Of a stretch of DNA of 64,000 bases, positions 34,287-45,902 are shown piece by piece (position 1 is the first letter of the stretch; each line of letters opens with the position of its first letter). The position numbers were made by a program, and so were the translations under genes. This stretch comes from Gnetum montanum (taxonomy: Eukaryota; Streptophyta; Gnetopsida; Gnetales; Gnetaceae). Where the stretch lies: the NCBI GenBank assembly GCA_015680685.1, contig MNCI01036217.1, positions 76,811 through 140,810 of the forward strand, given 5' to 3'. The notes under the pieces are model-generated. The model was given only the letters and a program-made list of their open reading frames with translations. It was not told the origin of the DNA and ran no database searches.

Positions 34287-36620
34287 ATGTCTCTCTCACA
34301 AGACTTTGACAACGCAATAATGAGTAAGGTAATTCATTGGAGAACCAAAAAATTATATGATGATGAAGATAAAGTTTGGAGTACTCAACCTTATGTAGAA
34401 GTCCCCTATGTTCATGAACACCCCAAAAATACTCAAAGACTTTCGTCAACCAACTTTGACACCTCTAGTAAGGATGAGACATCCCATAGAACGAGGAGAT
34501 CTGATAGGCCTAGGACCTTCTCGATAACTAACAAGAACTTATTTGGGGATGATTGGAAGACTTAAAAAAGTCATAATGAGTTTTATAGTTTCCTCTCTTC
34601 CTCTACTTCTTCAATGTCATATTGTGACACAGATGACTATCTTTCAAGGGATCAATGGAGAACTAAAAATCAAGCTCATAAAGAAAATCAAGAACGCCAA
34701 TATGAACAAGAACAACATCATCTCAACTCACAAACTCACAACCCACTTAGTGACAATGAACTCCTACTGGCCACTAAGAGCCTAATGCCTATACAAGAGG
34801 CTGTTTGAATATCCCGCATGCATTATAAGGAAATCCATCTACCCAAGCTTGATTTAAACAACTTTTCCAAGTTCACAGGATGCTATAATTTAGATCTGCA
34901 ACATCATCTATAAGCCTTCCATGATGCCTGTGTATGGAAAAATATTCATAATGGGTTGCAAAAACTTAAGCTCTTTCTCATGACACTCTTTGGCCAAGCA
35001 AAAGTATGGTACAGATCATAAAACCAAAAATCAATCTGTAGTTGGCCAAGAATGGTAGAACTCTTTACTGAACGATATCTAACCTATGCAAGAGTGTCAA
35101 CCTTGAGGAAACAAATCTAAGAGTGGAAATAAGAGCAACATGAACCCTTGGAGATGGCCCTAGAAATATATTATGCACTATTAAACAACTACCCAGGCCA
35201 TGAGTTCTCCGAGGAAAGGCTAATGTACCACATTATTGATGGGCTTCGTAATGAAACAAGGGAGACCCTAGGGATGTATGCTCAGGGTCAACTAGACTAG
35301 CTACAAACCCATCAATTCCAAGAGCTTATTAAGCAAGTAGCAAAAGAAGAAGGAGAAATGGCTAAATGGGAGAATGTTGAAAGCTCTCAACAAGACCAAA
35401 ATCTTGAATTAGCAAAGGTCCATGATCATAAAGAGGAGAAATCAACTCACCTAGAGGAAGTGCAACCATTTCTACCTTTGCAATGCAACAATCACTAGAT
35501 GAAACTGAGGCAAAGATCAATAAGATGATTCAATGGGTGCATGGAAAATATGGAGAATATGCTAACAATAGTAGAGGCACAACTATGCCAAATCAAGAAA
35601 TAGGAAAAAACACCATGCAACAATCAGAACAAAGAATAGAAGATAATAAGAATAAGAACTCAACTGCCGACTTCACATATCAACGTAACGTCTATTTGTA
35701 CAATCACCCCAAAGGCCAATGCCCAGTTTTGTCACATTTACATGAGCATTAGAGAGGAATGTTACACCCAGATTTTGTACAGAAATATCGGGTTTAACCA
35801 TAATGGCAAAAGCCCTAGTCATGGAGGAAGCCATCACCAACCCGACCATATCCTTTGTATGTCCCAAGGCCAAATGCTTACTATGTTCAACATGCTATTT
35901 CTCCAACTGAATCATCATCCTCTACTTCACCTCATCATTATCATTCTCTAGAATACTATCCACTCATATCCTCTCTGCCAAAGTCGCCATCTCATGTACT
36001 TTACACTTTTCCTCAACAACAATATTCTTATCTTTCACCTCCTTCTACATCACCACCAATTATTCCTGAAGGATTTGCACCACAGCATCAACCCACAAGT
36101 ATTACTTGTGCTTGTACAATCAATAGTAGTGGAGGTCCTCCAAAACACTGGAAGCATCCTTTCTTTCGACATGACCATAGAAAGGGATACCACAGTTCAA
36201 AAACCACTATATCTACCAACTCAGCATAAGAAAAACACCATGGTGCATCTTCCTCTTTGAACTCAATGCCTCATGTTACCTTATCGACCACCACTTAATA
36301 CTCCAACAACCATGGGGCCTAATGAATATATCCACATGGGGAGACATGTTGATCCTTACATACCATCTTATGGTCATAGGTGCCATAGTGGGTCAATTCC
36401 TTATCACATGACCACCTCTTATAATCTACCCTACTATGCCTACTACAATCAAGTGTGTGAACCCCAATTTGGATATATTCCTACCACCACCTTAAAAGAC
36501 ACCTAGTGGTTTGGATATGACTAGACTCCAATGTTTCCAAAATTCTTGGATCCAAACCTTGCATTTATTAGTTCTAGCCATGCTCAACCATTTAGCTATG
36601 GGGGGTATCCTCCATTCTAA
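34287..36620 (+). pseudogene. gag of element C (decayed)
   Basis: Start MSLSQDFDNAIMSKVIHW at 34287, homologous to gag of B and E. The capsid-like core is at about 34840-35360 with LPKLDLNNF and IIDGLRNETRETLGMY. The zinc knuckle near 35680-35725 keeps YNHPKGQC but the first two Cys have become Arg and Tyr. A His/Pro/Ser-rich tail runs through 35855-36229 and 36273-36506 in different frames and ends near 36620 with FSYGG; the G run there is seven long, which shifts the final codons. Several stops. Confidence 0.85.
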
Positions 36621-37674
36621 CAACACAAAATTAATAAATGTTTTCTCGTTTCTTTAATTTTTCAATTTTTTGTTTTCCAGTTTTTCATCTTTCAATTTAG
36701 TGTTTTGTCTTTTTGTCTTCTTGTCTTTTTATGAGTAATCTCATATACAAATAAAGCACTCATGTGACTCATTGGTTGAGGCGTTGTTCTCTAATATCAA
36801 GTCTTAGGTGGCTAATTATTTGCATAGTGAGCCCACAACATCCACTCATCCATTCTATTAATAAGAGGTTCTACTCTAGGTACGATGATATTCTTGACAT
36901 CCTTAAAACTTAAAGTAATTTTGTGCTCATTATACCCNCTCCCTAGAACAAAATGCCAAGTGATTGTACACCTTGCTATCATGGTGCTCTTATTATTGTC
37001 CATCATTGGGATGAACCAATGCGATGTCACTGATCAAAGGAATGGACTTGGTCCTAATTTTTGAGTGATAGGTTAATGACACATTAATCATGCCCTCACT
37101 CAGGATTCATTATGCCCTGGGTTAGTTACCTCATGTCCCAATCTATGTAATCCCTTCTACAGTTCACCTCATCTTGCTATCCATGTATGTGTGACTTATG
37201 TCTTGAGTAGCATTGAATTCATACCTCATCATTGTGGTACCTCCATGTGTGTGTTTTGTGAAAATGGTGTGGATTACATTTAACCCTTCTAGTGCCTACG
37301 GACATTTTAAGATGTGGTTACGCAAGAGCATTATAGGTAGGAACCTACTTTGGGGAGGACCCACTTACGTAACCCTTGTAATCTACACCCACAACCCATC
37401 ACCATCACATCCTTTCATACCCTCCAAGAATTACAATACTCTTTCCCTCATTATCCTTCTAGTTCTAACATTCCTATGAATCAACACATGTCCTTTCTCC
37501 ACATCTAATTCATGCATTCCATTGCCAGATTCTACACCATTATATTTTTTGGTGCCTTCAAGACTATTTAATATTACCCTAGATGTTTTACACTGACTTC
37601 AAGTCCTTCATTTTTGAGTTTATACTTTTAGAAATCTATCAATTTTTCTAATTACCCTACTTTAGATAGGCCAT
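36621..37674 (+). other. Long non-coding spacer of element C
   Basis: Same blocks as in B and H: T-rich start, CAACATCCACTCATCCA near 36838, AAAATGCCAAGTGATTG near 36950, CCTCATGTCCCAAT near 37131, stem-loop near 37316. No ORF. Contains the N at 36938. Confidence 0.7.
37316..37374 (+). other. Conserved stem-loop block in spacer of C
   Basis: Outer arms GGTTACGCAAG and CTTACGTAACC (37316-37326, 37364-37374) pair at 10 of 11 positions. Inner stem TAGGT/ACCTA (37334-37347) with loop AGGA; compared with H the fifth inner pair changes C-G to T-A. Confidence 0.55.
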
Positions 37675-37764
37675 GATATTGTGTATGTGATATTTTTTTT
37701 CTGATGAGATATCACAACCGCACTATTGCATACGCGATATTGCATCGTACGAAACTATATATAT
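37675..37764 (+). promoter_or_regulatory. Internal promoter-like region of C upstream of ORF2
   Basis: GATATTGTGTATGT followed by GATATT, a T run, a second cluster with ATTGCATACGC and GATATTGCATCG, then TATATATA at 37756-37763. The cores are GATATT/GATATC as in the LTR of C, not GATGTT as in B. Confidence 0.6.
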
Positions 37765-38268
37765 GGACCACCGTCGCACGTCAACATCATTTTCAACTAT
37801 TCACGTGGGGGAAATTTTTCAAATTTTCTTCTATGACTTGCAACTTGTGCACCTCTTGTTCCAATATCCATAACTTCCTCGCTAGTCCTCCAATTCTTAT
37901 TCCGAGAGAACCTACTTGAACCCAGAGTGTTCAACATAGTCGTGGGGGAGGGGTACACTTCAAATTGCATATAAATTTTTTGAATTAGTCATCGTCTAAA
38001 GGATACCATCAAGGGTAATTGATTACAAAAAATGATGATAAACATGTACCAAAAATAATCTTATCTCCTCACCTACACCAGGAAATTAAATTTTAAAGCC
38101 ACCTAATCAAATTTAGGAATCCAGTATTAAAACTTTTAGGGGACACTTTCACAAGATTTTCTAACTCTGGATCACATGAAATAAGAAACGAATTCATTAA
38201 GGCAGGAGTAAGGTATAACTTAAATTTTGTAAACAACCTTACTAATGGTCAACCTCATGTGATTGCAG

Positions 38269-41060
38269 ATCGTCCCTAAACGTGGACAACTAGAAGGACC
38301 CTCTCAAAGTGTGTCCAAGAGACCTAGGAGAGGTAGAGGACAAGCGTCTCCTAAACAACGTGCAGAGTAGGAGGCATAATCATTTAGTATCCTTCAAGAG
38401 ATTCCTACTACTATGTAGTCGAGACAAGCAAAAGGAGGAGCCACTGAAGCACCTGAACAGGGACAACACCTCATGTTGTCCCTAGAGTGTGTCCAAGCTA
38501 TCGGAGAAAGGTCCATGTCAGTAGTTGTGATCATGGAATTAAACTTTGGACCTTTCACGAAATTCGCTCCTAAGGCAGTTAGGGACCAACTCAAAGGGTC
38601 TCCATTATGGCCTATCCTCTCTAAAAGTGGTGCATGGTACATAGGAGAAATGTACCAATTTTGGCACAATAAGGAAGAAGGCACAACAGTTAACATTTTT
38701 GGTGTGTTTCTAGATATTTTCACCAAGGCCATTGTAGAAGTATTAAACCTTTCAAATACAGGGCCAAAACTTTCTTACCTATCCACTTGCTCCGATGTTA
38801 ATGCATGAAGAGTTTGGTTGGATAGGGTGCACGGTAAAGAGGACAAGACATATGGAGAGTAGACACTGGAAGAAAAGATATACTGTAAGATTGGCACTTA
38901 TCACATCTTCCCCATGAGAGGATTAAAAAGAATCTCAACACACGTAGCCAGAAGATGTGCGATATTGATGGGAAAGGCTAATGCTAATCTTCCTCATTTG
39001 TATCTCATGGAGATCTTGAGAGGGTTTGAAAAATGCAAGAGAAGCAAGTTCACATTGCCCTTCCCTTGTCTCATCAAGAAGCTGTGCAAACATGCTGGTA
39101 TTCTAGGGTACACCAATGACATTCCCAAAAGAGCCCAAAATGCTTCATTCACCAAACTACTAAAGCCACCAGTCCCAAGGAAAAGTGCTAATGAGACACT
39201 AGAGCCAGAACAAGAATAGATGGTGGGGCCCACTACAACTCAAACTGCAGGGCCTAGCCAACTCCCAAGCATAGGGCCTAGTCAAAAACAAGCAGGGCCC
39301 AGCACGAGCTAGCGAGACCAACCATCACCACCACTGCAGGACTATTGACCATTGATGAGCCATCTTAAGGCCATCGCTGAGACGATTAGTTGGGGAAGTT
39401 GTGATGATGTTAATCTCTTCTACTTCATCGATGACACCGTACAACCCAAAATTTCTATTGATCATGCACATGGTGAGGTGTCCATTGAAATAAGAGGAGG
39501 GAAGACTTATTGGTCACAATAGATTTCAAGGAACACTACATCTTTCTAGGTGCAATTGAAAATGGGTGAAGAGGCCACCGTGGTGGTCATGCAGCACCAA
39601 GATGCAGTAGGAGCCCGTAGAAGTGGTCACGGACGACATCAAAGAATCTTTCAACATCCCTATTGTGCCATCGGTTGATTTCATAAGAGCATGGGATGCT
39701 TAAACTCTATTCAGTCCTTTAGTAACTCTTACGGAGCATGAGGATGTCCTTGACCGATTGCTACAAATAGGACAAGTAATGACGTCCTTGTTCGACATCC
39801 CACAAGATGTCACAACAGTGCAATTAGACCTCATATCCATCAAAGAAAAGTTGGTTATGGTAGAGACCAGGGCTGAGCATGCAGAAGCAGAGTTGGAAAG
39901 ACTCCAAGAAAGGTTCGTTGCCCTGCAAGCTGCACAGTGGGACCCATATCAGTTTGTTCCCACAGACTAGCTAGACACTTTCAAGACAGAGTAACTTAAT
40001 AAACTATTGGCAGACAATAAAAGATTGGCACAGGAGAAGGAGAAGGCCAATTGGGATGCCTCCAAGGCACAAGTGCAAACCTACGCACACGCCAAGGCAC
40101 TCAGAGCCTTACAGGAAGAGACTAAACAACTCACTACTAACAATCTTTGGTTGACCACTGTGAAGAAACAGAAGAATGTTCTCAAGGAAAACTTTTAGCA
40201 ATTACGAGAACATTTGGTCAAGGTCAACCAAGATATGAATCATTTAGCCAGAGAAAATCAAACCCTCTCAATGGAGAAGGTACATGCAATCTATCAGAAG
40301 ATGGCCATCGAAATAAAAGCGTGGCAAAAACGAGGCCAAGCAGCATGAAACGTTAAAGGAGCACTTTAGAGACTAGGTGGGGATGTACAAGAAAATCATA
40401 GAAAAGGAGATCCATATGGCTAAGGCCCACATCAATACTTTCAGTGCTTAACACACTAATTGGCGGACAATATTGGACACATATGCATTTTCCCACCAAG
40501 CAAAACTTAAATGCCAGGACCTGTAGATTTAAGATCTCACAGAGTACATGGAATTGGCAAACCTGTGGGATGCCAATTTAGCCATGTTGATAGTAGGATG
40601 CCCAAGAATAGAGCTTGAGAAGTAAGTAGCTACCACCTACACCAAATATGAAGCAAAATTTGAGAAGCATAAGAAAACATTACAGAAGCTAAAAATCGCA
40701 AATTCTAAATAAGAGGTGGTTAAGACCAGCTACCAAGGCAAGAAAGATGTCGCAGCGGACTTGGCTCGATGGTTTACAGATTTCTAGGGGTACAGGGAAA
40801 AAGCCAGATCCTACGAGGAGGAACGACAGTTTTTTGCGGCCTGGTATGTTAAAGCAAATCAAATGTTCCCTCAACTATTGTGTCCATGAAAGGTGCCAAC
40901 TCCATCAAACATTAGAGCATCAGCATGGATGGCACAAGATCTTTGAACTAAAGAGGAAAAGATCCAAGCATTATTGTAGAGCCATCAAATTCCACAATCT
41001 GGAGCACAAGACAAGGGGAAGTGACCCATGGAGGAGCCATTGCCACCTGGAACCACATGA
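38269..41060 (+). pseudogene. ORF2 of element C: plant transposon-protein-like domain plus coiled coil (decayed)
   Basis: About 930 codons from IVPKRG at 38269 (the start codon is ATC where B has ATG) to TGA at 41058 (end PMEEPLPPGTT, close to PPPLGTT in B). The N-terminus contains KRPRRGRGQASPKQR, a possible nuclear localisation signal. The domain at 38510-39190 has ELNFGPF, GSPLWPIL, YQFWHNK, GVFLDIFTKAIVEVL, ISTHVARRCAILMGK and LPFPCLIKKLCKHAGI. A Gln/Pro linker follows, then a long Leu/Glu/Lys-rich coiled-coil-like tail (39758-40870) containing QLDLIS and RAEHAEAELERLQE. Several stops and frameshifts. Nuclear role and DNA binding are inference. Confidence 0.78.
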
Positions 41061-41257
41061 GTTCCACAAAATTTTGTAATTTTGAAATTTTTTAATTTTT
41101 GTGTTCATGTCCCAATTTTTTTGTATTCAATTCTCCACTGCAGCATGAATGAATTCCCAGTTAGTCAATAATCCCATACCTATCCACTGTGTAATCAATG
41201 GAACTTGTTCTCATTTTGTTTGACTTGAGGATGAGTTTTAATTTACTCATGCGGGTA

Positions 41258-42109
41258 TGATGAATCATGATTCATTAAACCGCGATATTGCATACATGAT
41301 ATTAGGTACACGATATCGTGGCCTTGCTAGCAATATCATATATGCAATATCGCAATTCCTGTGTGAGCCTATAAATACACATTGAGATGCATGGGAAAGA
41401 GAGAGTTGTTCTTCAATAAGTCAATTTAGTGTTATAGTAAAGTCTTTTTGTCATTTTTTCCTCTCAACCCTTTCTTCCAATGCATGCCTACAATGTGATG
41501 ATTGTAATTGTATGGCACCTTTATTCGAGTGTGACATACTTGGACATGCACATGACCAAAAATAAAGATCGAGATTACTTCATCATTGCAGCATTCACTT
41601 AGATTAATTATTTAATTGTTATTGTTAATTATTACTTTTGTAGTTAATATCTCTTCATCCTCAACTCCTTAAATGTAGAATGAGTATGACTTACTCACGA
41701 GCATTTAAGTGTGACTACTTGGTAACCTAGTAGCATACCTAGGATCTACGCTTGGTAACCCCAGTGGTAGTCGGGCATGAGGACTAAGATGTGTACGAAT
41801 ATTAAGGGACGGATGCTCATCACACTTAGGCTATCTTAGACTCTCTTCACCCTTTTCCTCCTAGCTTAATTAAAGTTATTTTCCATTGCCTCCAGGAGTA
41901 TCACTAGTCTAGGACCACATCATACACCTCACTCTGGACTAAACCATACGTGACAAAGAAAATACTAGTCTAGGTGGGAAGACAGTGAACTACGATCAAC
42001 GAGTAACTATCTAGATACCACAACTAGCCCGTCTACGAAGTTTGATCAGATCGTGCGTGAAACACTTGTATTCGTATGGCTAAGTGTAGGGGTACCTCTC
42101 CTCTCATCA
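41258..42109 (+). repeat. 3' LTR of element C
   Basis: 852 bp, start TGATGAATCA, end CTCTCATCA, TATA at 41370-41377. The array has units GATATTGCATACAT and GATATTAGGTACAC; exactly one 14-bp unit more than the 5' LTR lies between ACCGCGAT and ATATCGTGG. Confidence 0.92.
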
Positions 42110-42669
42110 GAAATTTCTACCAGCTTTTCCCTAGTGTTAGGCAAACCAAAAGCTTTTGTAATGGCCTCAACCAAGTAAAAGATAGTGATGTCTTTAGTTT
42201 TAATACTAGCATATCCTTGTTGATCATTCCAGAAGTAGTAGATCTCTCCCATGTACCATTCATCACTAGTGAAGAGAATGGATCATAAGGGAGACCCTTG
42301 CAACTATGTTTGGACCTCTTCTAATGACAACTCTAGGAATGACTTGAAGTTTAGCTCCTACAAGATGAAACTCAGCATTTCCTTAGTATAAATCTTTTCT
42401 AGGCAGGCTTCTGTAAGTGTAACCTCCAAATTAGATCTTGGTCTTAGAGCCTCATCCTACCTAGATTGGCCTGTCTCTGCAGTAGGAATCTATCTAATAA
42501 AATTTACCTCAAGATCCTCCCTTAGGGGCCTAGTAGCATGTGTAGCCATGGTTTCTTTCTCTTAGGATTGTTGTTATTATTGTGGTTGTTGTTGGCTCCT
42601 TTTGCCTCTGGGTCACTTCTCCTTGCGCTGCAATCATCCTCTTACCTACAATCCTCTCTTGGATGTCAT
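42110..42669 (-). pseudogene. ORF2 of element D, N-terminal part (decayed)
   Basis: Minus strand from ATG 42669 (MTSKRG). A Lys/Arg/Gln-rich N-terminus is followed by ELNFKSFLELSLEE, GSPL, EWYMGEIYYFWNDQQG and AITKAFGLPNTREKLVEIS, then the C insertion. All these match ORF2 of C and B in order. Stops at several places. The rest continues at 33316. Confidence 0.78.
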
Positions 42670-43316
42670 CTTTGATTACAAACATAACCTAGGATTAGCT
42701 CTTCGACATAACTTTTTATTCCCCTTGCATACCTTTCTTTCTCTTATTGATTCATGTTCTATTGATTAGATGTTATAATTTTTATCGTTAAGTATTTGTT
42801 TAATGATCATAGGCTTAGGATATCATTGTGTTATTAATTTATTCACATTCTAACAGAGGTTAATTATTGATATTATCTCTTGTGATCAAGAATTTAATAT
42901 TATTTTAATATCTTATTCATGAGAAGTTAGAAACATTTTTGAAAATTTTTCTATGAAATCCTAATATTTGTTGCTTCCACAACATAAAGCATACCTCCAG
43001 TAGCTTGAGAATCAAAGAATGGATAAATTTGGGTAAGCGGTTTGGAAGTTAGAGCTTTTGGAAGGTTCTTGGGCTTTCAAAAATGGCAAAAAGTGCTCTA
43101 GTGCTTTAAAGTAATGATGAAACATGACCTAAGTGTCACGTGTATAAATAGGCCTTTAATATAGCATCGATGAGGCTACATCAACTCATCACACTGCATC
43201 AACAAGGATGCATCGACCTAGTTACACATAGCTATATTTTTCACTTGAAAATTAAGGGATTTTGGGAAAGTTTAAAGTTAAAATAAGAGCCAAATGAAAG
43301 CCAAAAATTAGAGAAT
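42670..43316 (-). promoter_or_regulatory. Leader and internal promoter-like region of element D
   Basis: Minus strand: units GATGCATCCTTGTT, an 18-base unit starting GATGCAGTG, GATGTAGCCTCATC and GATGC (43217-43164), then TATTTATA (43150-43143), then about 470 bases of leader to the ORF2 start at 42669. The spacing to ORF2 is like that in B and C. Right of 43316 the sequence is interrupted by insertion J. Confidence 0.5.
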
Positions 43317-44083
43317 TGTAACACCCCACCCTAGAGAGCATAGGATGATGCCTAGGATCAAGTAATCTTAGCACAAAAGCATGATAACTAAAACCAATAA
43401 TGTGCAAAATACATTATATCCAGGAAGGTCAAACAGTACAAAAATTTACTACCACACCAAAAACTAAACATACATATCACTTTAGAGAAATGCATGTCTC
43501 TATCTACTAAAATACAAAAACACATAAATCTCATCATCATATATAGAAGAGTACAGAGAGTTTCATAAAAGGATACCTAGTCCACACTACTGTACATGAA
43601 AATATACATTAAACAAGCATTGAAGGCTTTTCCCCTCCTCTACTCTCTCTCTCTCTATGTTCATCTAGGCTCTTATGCCTTTCACTTGTAATCAAATAAA
43701 GTCAGTACACAACTAAGTGGGAAGCCTTTACACTTCCCTTGCTAGATGGTCAACAGGTGCTATACCAGAGCAAAGGAGTGGGTATAAGGCAACCTACAAC
43801 ACTGTTAGTCTCATGCATGCTCAAAACAACACACATTGTATCACCCATAGAGCTAACATACTATCATACAAGCATAGCCAGAGCCACAGCCCGACATCAT
43901 CTATCATGCCCATGTCATCATACCCATGATATACCGTAAATAGTCCATGATCCACATAATAATAATCCAAATAAAACACCTATTCTCAATGATATGACTC
44001 ACAAACCAATACTATCACATACATAGCCCATGTGGTTACTTGCATATCTATGCTCAGTGTAGCATGTGAAATGTTTCCATGAG

Positions 44084-45889
44084 TGTACTGACCTAAATCA
44101 TCAGTGTAAGGCTAAAAGGGAAAACAAACACTGAAAGATCGTTGGGCAGACATAATTGACCCTGCCTTCGCTTAAGGGCAAGCTGGAAAAGAAAACGAAG
44201 GTAGAGTTCCTTGGATGGTTTGCACGCAAATCAACCAAGGACTTCCCCGAGTGTAAACTACAACTTGCGCTGGGGTTATCATAATTAATCTTTCAAAACA
44301 TAAACAGTGTGCATGAAATGTAAACAAAAACGTATGCAAAACTAGTATTGCAAATAGAACGTAAACTGAATGTAAAACAAAGTAAGCAATATAATGGCTA
44401 GCAAAATGAACTATATTGTATTGCTTAGAAAAGAAATGCACCAGTCAAAGCGTAGCTACACGTGTGGATGGTAGGTCAAGCACTAAGCCCCAGGGTGATG
44501 TGATGTGTTTCGAAAGTGCTTGGATGCTAGGAGCCAAGTCTGCCCAATCATCCAAGGATTGCTAGTCTGAGTTTCCTAAGACATCAACCTTCAAAATTGC
44601 TAACCTTTTTGCCCCCCGCAGTTTATGTGAATCGACAGGTTATTTATAGGGCTAGGCTGGGCTCGAGTGCAGAATCCAAGAATTGAATCAATGGCTGGGA
44701 GATGAGAGGAAAGCAGATCAAGTGACACGTGTCCAATGGATAGTTGTATGTGAGTTGGACGTGTGTGGGCAAGCTACGTTCTAGACCAGGTACATTGTAT
44801 CTTACAACATGCAACAACTCATTCAAGCCAAATCACACTCATGGCACACACAATTCAGAGTGTAAGAACCTAACAAATGATAAATGATGAAAATTTACAA
44901 TGAAATGACAATGTACAACAAGAGAAATCGGCTCTGGCTCGCTTGAAACTTCTGGATCTTTGAATTGACTGCTATAGGATGTCGATTTGAGTGGTTCTGT
45001 GGCTGTTTGAGGTGTCTTCACCTAACAAAAACTTCCAGTGTGAGGTGATTTTGTCACATCGTGACCTCAGCATGCTCATGCTACACTCACGTTGCACTCA
45101 CGCTACAACGTGTCCCCATCATGACCTCAGTGTGAGTGACTTGAAAGTGATGCATTTCACTCTAGATTTTGATTTTTGAAGCCTGATTCTTAAGTACAAC
45201 AGTTGCCTATCTATGTCTGATCCTAAGAGTGATCTAAAATCTAGAATTTGAGCCTGGATGTGCCTTTTTTGGAGCCACTTTTGGCAGCTCACGCTGGACT
45301 CACACTACAACATGACCACAGCGTGAACTACAGTGTGACCACATCGTGAGCCACAAAAACTACCATTTTGGACTCAAAAATTGAAATTATGAAGGTTGAA
45401 GACTAAAGTTGTCAACAATGAACTTTGAGGGTGACTTTCTCTTTGGAAATCAAGTCATTTCGACTCAATTTTGAGGCTCCCAGAGTTGGTCACGTTGGAC
45501 TCACGCTATAGCGTGTCCCCAGCATGACCACAGCGTGACCTGCAGCGTGTGTATGGAAGTGTGAATAGTTTGTCTCCAAATTTGAATTTCTAAATGCTGA
45601 AACCTGGAGTGGATATCAGTGGCCCTCAAGGATGGCTTGCACTCTCATATTTTAACCATAATTGACTTGGTTTGGAGGCTTCTAGGGTTGGTCACGCTAG
45701 ACTCACGCTGCAGCGTGACCACAGCGTGCCCTATAGCGTGAGTGTGAAAATTGCAATTTCCAACATGTGTTGCCTAGGATAAGCCAGCGTGAGTGAGCTT
45801 GACTTAGTTAAATTTTTACCTCCCAAAGGTCAAGAGGGCTTTGAGTTGTTCTCTCTTCAAAGTGTTAGGCCAAAATTAGTGGTGTTTCA
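44084..45889 (-). repeat. 3' LTR of element G
   Basis: 1806 bp. Minus-strand TATA region near 44650. U3, on the 45889 side, contains four clusters of GCGTGACC-type motifs near 45050-45130, 45285-45358, 45490-45556 and 45690-45745, inside degenerate units of about 200 bp. Confidence 0.92.
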
Positions 45890-45890
45890 T

Positions 45891-45902
45891 TGTCCCCTCT
45901 TT
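45891..45902 (-). other. Polypurine tract of element G
   Basis: Minus CAAAGAGGGGAC lies one base upstream of the 3' LTR, the usual place and composition for the plus-strand primer. Confidence 0.7.

Larger units (their letters stand above)
33317..42109 (+). mobile_element. Element C: complete non-autonomous Athila-like element
   Basis: 8.8 kb, same organisation as B: LTR, PBS, gag, spacer with stem-loop, internal array plus TATA, ORF2, LTR. Flanks are GAGAT (33312-33316) and GAAAT (42110-42114), a 5-bp duplication with one transition. The host sequence is the ORF2 of element D, whose frame resumes when one target copy is removed. A single ambiguous base N is at 36938. No pol. Confidence 0.92.
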
